From Sphingomonas sp. JUb134 (GTDB lineage: Bacteria > Pseudomonadota > Alphaproteobacteria > Sphingomonadales > Sphingomonadaceae): a stretch of DNA of 64,000 bases. Location of the stretch: positions 338,501 to 402,500 of the forward strand of contig NZ_SLYP02000001.1 of assembly GCF_004341505.2 (NCBI RefSeq), given 5' to 3'. A program made the translations under genes and the position numbers. Below the pieces are notes generated by a model. The model ran no database searches. It was not told where the DNA came from and was given only the letters and a program-made list of their open reading frames with translations. Numbering within the stretch: position 1 is the first letter of the stretch; the number at the start of each line of letters is the position of its first letter. Shown piece by piece: positions 55,629 through 64,000 of the stretch.

Positions 55629-55758
55629 CCGAGTAGCCGTCGAGTAGCGGCGCAGCCGCGTATCGAGACGGCGTATCGAGGGAGGGTTGCCGCGCGGGAC
55701 CGCACCTCGATACGAGCTCTCGGTACGCTGCTTCCGCAGCTACTCGACCTCTACTCGG
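55629..55758. repeat. 130-bp extragenic inverted repeat
   Basis: The outer arms CCGAGTAGccGTCGAGTAGC (55629-55648) and GCTACTCGACctCTACTCGG (55739-55758) match with two differences. Inside are CGCAGCCGCGTATCGAG and CTCGATACG copies that continue the dyad. It lies between holA and the insertion sequence and is a REP-type element. The rest of the gap (55560-55802) shows nothing else. Confidence 0.8.
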
Positions 55759-55813
55759 CACGAACGGGAGGAGAAGGTAAGGGAGCACCCGGCTCCGACG
55801 CCCCCCTTTATGG

Positions 55814-55825
55814 ATGGCTCGCCCC
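55814..55825 (+). repeat. Left subterminal inverted repeat of the IS
   Basis: ATGGCTCGCCCC; exact reverse complement of 57146-57157. It includes an in-frame ATG upstream of the likely transposase start. Confidence 0.8.
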
Positions 55826-55882
55826 TTATCTGAACCGTTGTTGCTTCACGACAGCGGGTCGTTTGCGGAAGGAGCGAAGGTC

Positions 55883-56908
55883 ATGGACATTTCTGTGCTC
55901 GGGATCGATCTTGGCAAGAACAGCTGCAGCGTGGTTGGGCTGGACGCAATTGGCAAGGTTGTCGTCCGCCGACGAATGCGGCGCGAGACAGTCATCACCT
56001 ACGCGGCGACCTTGCCGGCCTGCGTTGTGGCGATGGAGGCCTGCTGCGGTGCGCATCACATGGGACGTGCCTTGGCGCGACAAGGCCATGCGGTACGATT
56101 GATGTCGCCGGAATACGTCCGCCCTTACGTCAAGGCGCAGAAAAACGATGATCGTGATGCCGAGGCGATCGCCGAGGCGGCGACACGGCCGACTATGCGG
56201 TTTGTCGAGCTAAAGACCGAGGAGCAACTCGACATGCAGACGCTCCATCGTATCCGTGACCAGCTTGTCGGAGACCGCACCTCCCTGATGAACCAGATCA
56301 GGAGCCTCCTCCTCGAACGCGGTTACATCGTCCCACAGGGGCGTGCAAAGCTTGCCCTTCGGCTGGGTGAGATGCTGGATGGTGACGAACCGGTACTCGG
56401 CTCCCGCATTCACCGGCTGGTGAGCGACATGCGCCTGCGCTGGAGCGCGCTCGACGAACGGATCGCAGATCTCGATGCCGAGTTCACCGATGCGGCTCGG
56501 GCGGATGAACGGACACGGCGATTGCTGACCATTCCCGGCATCGGTGCGCTTAATGCCACTGCGCTGGTGGCAGCGATCGGGGATGCCCGGACCTTCGGGC
56601 GCGGGCGCGACCTTGCCGCATGGCTGGGCTTGGTGCCGCGGCAGGCAACGACCGGAGGCAAGCCGCGGTTGCTCGGTATCACCAAACGTGGGAGCCGTTA
56701 CCTGCGCAAGAACCTGATCCAAGGTGCGCGTGCGTCCCTGCCGGTCATGAGCAAGAGCGATACGCGACTTGGCGCCTGGCTGCGCGGTCTCCTCTCACGT
56801 TCTCATCACAACACCGTCGTGGTGGCATTGGCCGCCAAGATGGCGCGTATCGTGTGGGCGCTGCTGCGACACGAGCGCACCTACGATCCGGTTGCACAAG
56901 CAGCCTGA
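55883..56908 (+). CDS. IS110-family transposase
   Basis: 341 residues from ATG 55883 (AGGAG about 9 bases upstream); the frame is open to 55814 within the IS end. The RuvC-like DEDD domain shows ISVLGIDLGKNS, ACVVAMEACCG and VKAQKNDDRDAEAIAEAA. The C-terminal transposase_20 region has TIPGIGALNATALVAAIGDARTF and GGKPRLLGITKRGSRYLRKNLI, with the conserved catalytic serine in RGSRYLR. Family members insert by RNA-guided recombination using a bridge RNA from the element's non-coding end. There are no frameshifts or stops, so it is likely active. Confidence 0.93.
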   Translation: MDISVLGIDLGKNSCSVVGLDAIGKVVVRRRMRRETVITYAATLPACVVAMEACCGAHHMGRALARQGHAVRLMSPEYVRPYVKAQKNDDRDAEAIAEAATRPTMRFVELKTEEQLDMQTLHRIRDQLVGDRTSLMNQIRSLLLERGYIVPQGRAKLALRLGEMLDGDEPVLGSRIHRLVSDMRLRWSALDERIADLDAEFTDAARADERTRRLLTIPGIGALNATALVAAIGDARTFGRGRDLAAWLGLVPRQATTGGKPRLLGITKRGSRYLRKNLIQGARASLPVMSKSDTRLGAWLRGLLSRSHHNTVVVALAAKMARIVWALLRHERTYDPVAQAA

Positions 56909-57145
56909 ACAAGCTCGGCCGGCGCGCCTTGCGCCAGCTAAATGATGTCTGCGGGAGGTGAGTGAAAGATGGCCTGACAGTCGACCGGTGTCCCGGAACC
57001 CTATGGCTAAAAATGGCACTCGATGCCGGCCCCTTTATGAGGACCAGGACGCGCGGATCTCCATCTTGGCCAACAACCTCGTGTTGGAAGGCCGGATACG
57101 TTTTCGCAGACTGCTCAGAACATCAGACACAAACCGCTTGCCGAC
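56909..57145 (+). ncRNA. Candidate bridge RNA of the IS110/IS1111 element
   Basis: The 237-bp non-coding right end between the transposase stop and the right subterminal repeat is where IS1111-type elements carry their bridge RNA; the left end (about 60 bases) is too short. It contains hairpins such as CCAACA-ACCTCG-TGTTGG (about 57072-57089) and a 10-base copy, CCCCTTTATG (57030-57039), of the sequence at the left boundary (55803-55812), as expected for a guide segment. This is inference from position and these two signals. Confidence 0.4.
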
Positions 57146-57157
57146 GGGGCGAGCCAT
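57146..57157 (-). repeat. Right subterminal inverted repeat of the IS
   Basis: GGGGCGAGCCAT; exact reverse complement of 55814-55825. Confidence 0.8.
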
Positions 57158-57217
57158 ACGTTTGACGCCCGCGCAAAAGCAGGGCAGGGCGTCCGCAACC
57201 CCTTTCCTGGATTCCCG

Positions 57218-58789
57218 ATGCCCACCGCTTCCGACCGCCGCACCTTTGCGATCATTTCCCACCCCGACGCCGGCAAGACCACGCTCACCGAAAAGCTGCT
57301 GCTGTTCGGCGGCGCGATCCACCTGGCGGGCGAGGTGAAGGCGCGCGGCGCCGCCCGGCGCGCGCGCTCCGACTGGATGAAGATCGAGCAGCAGCGCGGC
57401 ATCTCCGTCACCTCCTCGGTGATGACGTTCGAGCGCGAGGGCGTGACCTTCAACCTGCTCGACACGCCAGGCCACGAGGATTTCTCGGAAGACACCTATC
57501 GCACGCTGACCGCGGTCGACTCGGCCGTGATGGTGATCGACGTCGCCAAGGGCATCGAGAGCCAGACGCGTAAGCTGTTCGAAGTGTGCCGCCTGCGCAA
57601 CGTGCCCATCATCACCTTCGTCAACAAGGTCGATCGTGAGGGGCGCCCGGTGTTCGAGACGTTGGACGAGGTCGCCGACCTGCTCCAGCTCGACGTCACG
57701 CCGATGACCTGGCCGGTCGGCATGGGCGGCGCGTTCGAAGGCATCTATGACCTGCGCAGCAACCGCCTGCTGCTGCCGGAAGGGCCGAGCCGCGAGTTCC
57801 AGGGCAAGGTGGTCGAGACCACCGGCCTAGACGATCCTAAGCTCGACGAACTGCTCTCGGCGGAGGGCCTCGCCAATCTGCGCGAGGACGCCGAGCTGGC
57901 GATGGCCGGCTATGCCGAGTTCGATGGCGAAGCCTATCGCAACGGCGACCTGACGCCGGTCTACTTCGGCTCGGCGCTCAAGGAGTTCGGCGTCGACTCG
58001 CTCATCAAGGCGCTTGCCGAATACGCCCCGCCGCCGCGCCCGCAGCCCGCCGAGCCGGCGCCGGTCGACCCGAGCAACCCGGAAGTCACCGGCTTCGTGT
58101 TCAAGGTCCAGGCCAACATGGACCCCAACCACCGCGACCGCATCGCCTTCATGCGGCTGTGCTCGGGCACCTTCAAGCGCGGCATGAAGCTGATCCCCTC
58201 AGGCCATGGCAAGCCGATCGCGGTGCACTCGCCAATCCTGTTCTTCGCGCGCGAGCGCGAGCTGGCGGACGAGGCGTTCCCGGGCGACATCATCGGCATC
58301 CCCAACCACGGCACGCTGCGCGTCGGCGACACGCTGTCGGAGCGTGCCGATGTGCGCTTCACGGGGCTCCCGAACTTCGCGCCGGAAATCCTGCGCCGCG
58401 TGGCGCTCAAGGACCCGACCAAGACCAAGCAGCTGCGCAAGGCGCTCGACGACATGGCCGAGGAGGGCGTGACCCAGGTCTTCTATCCGGAGATCGGCTC
58501 GAACTGGATCATCGGCGTGGTCGGCCAGCTCCAGCTCGAGGTGCTGCTGAGCCGCCTCGACGCGGAATACAAGGTCGCCGCCGGGCTGGAGCCCGCGCCG
58601 TTCGAGACCGCGCGCTGGGTGTCCTCGGAGGATCCGGCGGACCTCAAGACCTTCGCCGACCTCAACCGCACCGCCATGGCCAAGGACCGCGATGGCAACC
58701 CGGTGTTCCTCGCCAAGTCGGCGTGGGAAGTCGGCTATGTCGCCGACCGCTACCCCAACGTCCGCTTCGCTGCCACGCGCGAACGGTAA
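57218..58789 (+). CDS. prfC: Peptide chain release factor 3
   Basis: 523 residues, normal RF3 length. GTPase motifs: G1 ISHPDAGKTTLTEKLLLFGG, a switch I region with RARSDWMKIEQQRGISVTSSV, G3 LLDTPGHEDFSEDTYRTL, G4 FVNKVDREGRP and G5 GSALKEFGVD. Domains II and III follow (FVFKVQANMDPNHRDRIAFMRLCSGTF; EILRRVALKDPTKTKQLRKAL; GVVGQLQLEVLLSRLDAEY). It recycles RF1/RF2 from the ribosome after termination. The ribosome site before the ATG is weak (GGATTC). The IS inserted just upstream may have altered its promoter. Confidence 0.96.
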   Translation: MPTASDRRTFAIISHPDAGKTTLTEKLLLFGGAIHLAGEVKARGAARRARSDWMKIEQQRGISVTSSVMTFEREGVTFNLLDTPGHEDFSEDTYRTLTAVDSAVMVIDVAKGIESQTRKLFEVCRLRNVPIITFVNKVDREGRPVFETLDEVADLLQLDVTPMTWPVGMGGAFEGIYDLRSNRLLLPEGPSREFQGKVVETTGLDDPKLDELLSAEGLANLREDAELAMAGYAEFDGEAYRNGDLTPVYFGSALKEFGVDSLIKALAEYAPPPRPQPAEPAPVDPSNPEVTGFVFKVQANMDPNHRDRIAFMRLCSGTFKRGMKLIPSGHGKPIAVHSPILFFARERELADEAFPGDIIGIPNHGTLRVGDTLSERADVRFTGLPNFAPEILRRVALKDPTKTKQLRKALDDMAEEGVTQVFYPEIGSNWIIGVVGQLQLEVLLSRLDAEYKVAAGLEPAPFETARWVSSEDPADLKTFADLNRTAMAKDRDGNPVFLAKSAWEVGYVADRYPNVRFAATRER

Positions 58790-58800
58790 GGCCTATCCTG

Positions 58801-58860
58801 CGCAGGCAGGAGCCCAGGGCCACGGGCGCTGCGCTCCAAAGCCCTGGCTCCTGCCTACGC
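58801..58860. repeat. Extragenic inverted repeat (CCAGGGC type)
   Basis: CGCAGGCAGGAGCCCAGGGC (58801-58820) faces GCCCTGGCTCCTGCCTACGC (58841-58860), differing by one base and one insertion. It begins 11 bases after prfC and could also act as a transcription stop. A degenerate relative lies at about 39124-39205. Confidence 0.75.
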
Positions 58861-58889
58861 GGGAGTACCGCGTCGCCCGCAATCCCCTT

Positions 58890-58966
58890 CCCGTTCGCTT
58901 CGAGCTTGTCGAGAAGCAGCCCCGAACCTCGCACAAACGCTTCTCGACAGGCTCGAAGCAAACGGG
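58890..58966. repeat. Extragenic inverted repeat (CTTCGAGC-TGTCGAGAAGC type)
   Basis: Two 28-bp arms, 58890-58917 and 58939-58966, are reverse complements with two or three differences; their core is CTTCGAGCtTGTCGAGAAGC. It is a second, distinct REP family placed directly beside the first, between the convergent prfC and ppc genes. Confidence 0.85.
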
Positions 58967-58982
58967 TGTGTTCGCCTCGCCC

Positions 58983-61658
58983 TCACCCGCTATTCCGCAG
59001 CGCCGTCGCGATCGCGTTGATCGACAGCAGGATACCCTCCCCGATCCGCGCATCCTCCTCGCCGGCACGATGCCGCTTCAGCAGCTCGATCTGCAGCAGG
59101 TTGAGCGGTTCGATGTACGGCAACCGCAACCGGATCGACGTCTCCAGCGCCGGGTGCTTCTCCAGCAGCCGCGTCTGGCGGGTGACGGTGAGCAGCCCAT
59201 CCTGCGTCGCCTGCCAGCCGTCGCGGATGCGCCCGAAGATCGCCTCCCCAAGCGCCCGATCCTCGACGAGCGCTGCGTAGCGCGCGGCGATCCCCATGTC
59301 GGACTTGGCCAGCACCATCTCCATGTTGGCAAGCGTCGCGGCGAACAACGGCCAGCCCGACGCCATCTCGCGAAGCAGCCCCTTGTCCTCGAACGCGGCG
59401 ATCGCCTGGCCGACGCCGTACCAGCCGGGCAGCATCACCCGCGCCTGCGCCCAGCTGAACACCCACGGGATTGCGCGCAGGTCCTCGATCGCGTCGGATT
59501 TCTTGCGGCTCGCCGGGCGCGATCCGATCTTGAGTCCCGCGATCTCGCTGATCGGCGTCATTTGGCGGAAGAAGGTCCGGAAGCCTTCGGTCTCATAGAC
59601 CAGCCCGCGATAGGCGCGGAACGCCGTCTCGGAGAGCGTGTCCATCGCCGCGGCGAAGCGCTCGTAATCGGCTGGTGCCAGCCGCTCCGGCTCCAGGCTG
59701 GCCAGCAGGGTCGCGGAGGCCATCGCCTCCAGGTTCGTGGTGGCACTCGCGCGCGTGCCATATTTCGCGGCGATCACCTCGCCCTGTTCGGTGATGCGGA
59801 TGCGGCCCTGTACCGTGCCGGGCGGCTGCGCCTGGATCGCCGCGAACGAGGACCCGCCCCCGCGCCCGACCGCGCCGCCACGGCCGTGGAACAGCTGCAT
59901 GCGGACTCCGGCCTCTTCGAACACCGGCCGGAGCGCGGTCGACCCGCGGCTCAGCTGCCAGGTGGAGGTCAGATAGCCGCCATCCTTGTTGGAGTCGGAA
60001 TAGCCGATCATCACTTCCTGGTGCCCACGCACGCTTGCCACCGCGGCGACCTCGGGCAGCGCGAACCAGGCGCGCATGATCTCGGGCGCCGCCTCCAGGT
60101 CGCCGATCGTCTCGAACAGCGGGATCGCCATGACATGCGCCTGCGGCGGCGCGCCCGGCACGTACAGCCCTGCTTCCTTCAGGAGCAGGTTGACCTCCAG
60201 CAGGTCCGACACGGATTGCGCCATCGACACGATATAGTGGCGGATGCAATCGCGGCCGTAGCGGGCATGGGCTTCGGCCGCAGCATGGAGAATCGCCAGC
60301 TCGGACGCCGTCTCCTGCGAATAGACAGCATAGGGCGAGGTCAGCGGCCGGGGGCTCGCCAGCTCGCGGCGGAGCAGCGCCACCCGCGCGTCTTCGTCGA
60401 GGGCGGCATAGTTCTCCACGACCCCGCCGGCCTTCAGGAGTTCGGCGACGACGCGCTCGTGCACGGCGCTGTTCTGGCGCATGTCGAGCGTTGCCAGGTG
60501 GAAGCCGAAGGTCTCCACGGCCCGGATGAGCCGGCCCAGGGCGCCGCCGCTCGCCAGGGGGCCGTTGCCGCCGATGGTGAGCGCATGCGCAAGCGCCGTC
60601 AGATCCTCCCGCAACGCAGCCGGGTCGGGATAGCGTTCCCCGTCCAGGCCGGCCGGCCGCGGCGACGCCTTGCCTGTCAGTGCCCGATAGGTGGCGGCAA
60701 GCCGTGCGTAGATGCCGGACAATGCGCGGCGGAACGGTTCGTCGGCGCGGCTTGCGGCCGTATCCCCGCTCCGCTCCGCCAGCGCCTCGACCCCTGCGTC
60801 GACGGTCGCATGTTCGGTCGAGATCGACAGCTCGGCGCCCAGCGCATGCACCGCATCCAGATAATAGCCCAGCACCGCCTCGGCCGAGCGCGACAGCGCC
60901 AGCCGCAGCGAGTCCGCGGTGACATAAGGGTTGCCGTCGCGATCGCCGCCGATCCAGCTACCGGGGCGCAGGAACGATGCGGGCCGCGCGCCCAGCGCCC
61001 GTTCCCAGCGCGCGTAGAGCGCGGGCAGCGTCGGCAGGAACACGTCCCGCAGGTAGCTGAGCGCGGTCTCGACCTCGTCCGCCACATACAGTCGTTCGCG
61101 GCGCAGCACGCGGGTCTGCCACAGGAGCGCGATCTGCCGGAGGATCGCCTCGTCGACCTGGTCGCCGTCCTCGGTCTCCTCCACGCCGCCGTCCCGCAGC
61201 GCCATCAGTTCGGCGATGCGGTTGCGGTGGTCGATCATGCTCTTGCGCCGCACCTCGGTCGGATGGGCGGTGAGCACCGGCATCAGCAGCGCGTCGTCGA
61301 GCAGCGCGAGCACCGCATCGCGGCCGATGCCGTGCTTCCCCAATCGCTCCAGGGCATGGGCGACGTCCGCCCCGGCCTCCGCCGCCACGCCCTGCCGGTC
61401 CTCGGCGAGGTTCGCCAGCATCGAGAACAGCATGAAGCCGCGCACGAACGCGATCGTTTCGTCCAGCGTCAGCCGGTCGAGCCCCGGGTCGATCGCGTCC
61501 GCGCCAGCCACGCCGCGGTGGCGATCGACCGAAGTCGCGCGGATGTACTCGATCCGCTTGAACAAATCCTCGCCGCCATAGGCGCGGATCACGTCGCCCA
61601 GCAGGCGACCGAGAAAGCGGACATCGGGATTGTTGGTGATCGGGGGGAGGCTGGCCAT
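58983..61658 (-). CDS. ppc: Phosphoenolpyruvate carboxylase
   Basis: 891 residues. Catalytic motifs are VLTAHPTEVRRKS (catalytic His), the PEP-site segment GYSDSNKDGGYLTSTWQL, and FHGRGGAVGRGGGSS with the mobile loop. GSWIGGDRDGNPYVT is the substrate-binding segment, and the C-terminal helix ends LSINAIATALRNSG as in all PEPCs. It carboxylates PEP to oxaloacetate and so refills the TCA cycle. Length and motif order are normal. It is on the same strand as gyrB, 136 bases downstream, and has its own upstream gap with no clear operator. Confidence 0.97.
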   Translation of the reverse strand: MASLPPITNNPDVRFLGRLLGDVIRAYGGEDLFKRIEYIRATSVDRHRGVAGADAIDPGLDRLTLDETIAFVRGFMLFSMLANLAEDRQGVAAEAGADVAHALERLGKHGIGRDAVLALLDDALLMPVLTAHPTEVRRKSMIDHRNRIAELMALRDGGVEETEDGDQVDEAILRQIALLWQTRVLRRERLYVADEVETALSYLRDVFLPTLPALYARWERALGARPASFLRPGSWIGGDRDGNPYVTADSLRLALSRSAEAVLGYYLDAVHALGAELSISTEHATVDAGVEALAERSGDTAASRADEPFRRALSGIYARLAATYRALTGKASPRPAGLDGERYPDPAALREDLTALAHALTIGGNGPLASGGALGRLIRAVETFGFHLATLDMRQNSAVHERVVAELLKAGGVVENYAALDEDARVALLRRELASPRPLTSPYAVYSQETASELAILHAAAEAHARYGRDCIRHYIVSMAQSVSDLLEVNLLLKEAGLYVPGAPPQAHVMAIPLFETIGDLEAAPEIMRAWFALPEVAAVASVRGHQEVMIGYSDSNKDGGYLTSTWQLSRGSTALRPVFEEAGVRMQLFHGRGGAVGRGGGSSFAAIQAQPPGTVQGRIRITEQGEVIAAKYGTRASATTNLEAMASATLLASLEPERLAPADYERFAAAMDTLSETAFRAYRGLVYETEGFRTFFRQMTPISEIAGLKIGSRPASRKKSDAIEDLRAIPWVFSWAQARVMLPGWYGVGQAIAAFEDKGLLREMASGWPLFAATLANMEMVLAKSDMGIAARYAALVEDRALGEAIFGRIRDGWQATQDGLLTVTRQTRLLEKHPALETSIRLRLPYIEPLNLLQIELLKRHRAGEEDARIGEGILLSINAIATALRNSG

Positions 61659-61759
61659 GCCGGGTTGCTGCGCTGCGGAAGCGCTCCGGTCAACCAGCTC
61701 TTTTCTTTTCGTGCGTCATAGCGCTTCTTTCCGAAGCAATATTACCGCTACCAGAAGTT

Positions 61760-61788
61760 CTGCCCGGCGGCACCACACCGCCGGGCAG
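61760..61788 (-). terminator. Strong hairpin after gyrB
   Basis: CTGCCCGGCGG (61760-61770) and CCGCCGGGCAG (61778-61788) form a perfect 11-bp stem 6 bases beyond the gyrB stop. The sequence after it on the gyrB strand (AACTTCTGG) is not U-rich, so it is a terminator without a good U-tract or an mRNA-stabilising end. Confidence 0.7.
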
Positions 61789-61794
61789 CACAAA

Positions 61795-64000
<2,206 letters not shown>

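Larger units (their letters stand above)
55803..57165 (+). mobile_element. IS110-family (IS1111-like) insertion sequence
   Basis: A DEDD transposase is flanked by subterminal inverted repeats ATGGCTCGCCCC (55814-55825) and GGGGCGAGCCAT (57146-57157), 12/12 identical. Subterminal repeats are the mark of the IS1111 subgroup; the true ends lie a few bases outside, so both limits are approximate. Length is about 1.36 kb, normal for the family. GACGCCC occurs just outside each end (55797-55803 and 57164-57170) and may reflect the target. The element sits between holA and prfC and breaks no gene. Its transposase is intact, so it may be active. Confidence 0.8.

Noticed and set aside
58692..61721. 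1009-codon open frame on the plus strand
   Set aside because: Antisense to ppc, which has complete catalytic motifs; the frame reads His/Arg/Gln-rich text with no family.

Overview
This 64 kb window is a GC-rich chromosomal segment of an alphaproteobacterium, most likely a sphingomonad (Sphingomonas or a close relative). The evidence is the leuS-lptE-holA gene order, an imuA-imuB-dnaE2 mutasome behind an alphaproteobacterial LexA box (GTTC-N7-GTTC), a very large TonB receptor of the Caulobacter/sphingomonad type, an HWE histidine kinase, and extragenic inverted repeats, one of which translates as the MLKQVQHD-type peptide common in sphingomonad genomes. No rRNA, CRISPR array, prophage or plasmid signature was seen. 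There is one tRNA (Ser-GGA) and one insertion sequence (IS110 family).

Region by region. 1-4.4 kb: envelope and secreted proteins (DUF2092 fragment, Pro/Gly-rich protein, EF-hand protein, beta-barrel protein) ending in a deletion scar that joins a truncated DUF1622 gene to a 5'-truncated surface-antigen (D15) gene. 4.4-10 kb: two signalling pairs (a HisKA_3 kinase convergent with a NarL-type regulator; an HWE kinase coupled to a single-domain receiver) around a two-gene unit for an intact D15 barrel protein and a BASS-type transporter. 10.3-25.4 kb: a TonB receptor, four tandem flavin-dependent (tryptophan-type) halogenase paralogues, two JmjC-like cupin hydroxylase paralogues, a GH10 xylanase and a GH9 glucanase. 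This looks like a plant-polysaccharide utilisation locus carrying an unexplained halogenase/hydroxylase operon, and it is the most interesting part of the window. 25.6-32.3 kb: tRNA-Ser, a cyclophilin, an Mla-type lipid-transport operon, a HAD phosphatase and a DUF445 protein. 32.5-39 kb: an RND efflux pair, a SIMPL protein, a GlsB-like stress membrane protein and a TSUP exporter. 39.2-45.5 kb: the SOS mutagenesis cassette. 45.7-55.6 kb: M3 peptidase, an intact DUF1622 protein, a HAD hydrolase, a YggS protein, a ThiE-like protein, a barrel protein, DUF3576, leuS, lptE and holA. 55.6-64 kb: repeats, the IS110/IS1111-like element, prfC, ppc and the 3' part of gyrB.

How it fits together. In the halogenase operon every gene overlaps the next by 4 nt (ATGA or GTGA), so four halogenase-like proteins and one cupin are probably made together; the TonB receptor is transcribed divergently from the same 233-bp intergenic region. 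One of the four halogenases (15472-16965) has lost the catalytic lysine and the WxWxIP motif and may be a non-catalytic partner. The imu cassette is unusual because ImuB carries an insertion of about 200 residues with an internal repeat. All calls come from reading the sequence; no database search was run.
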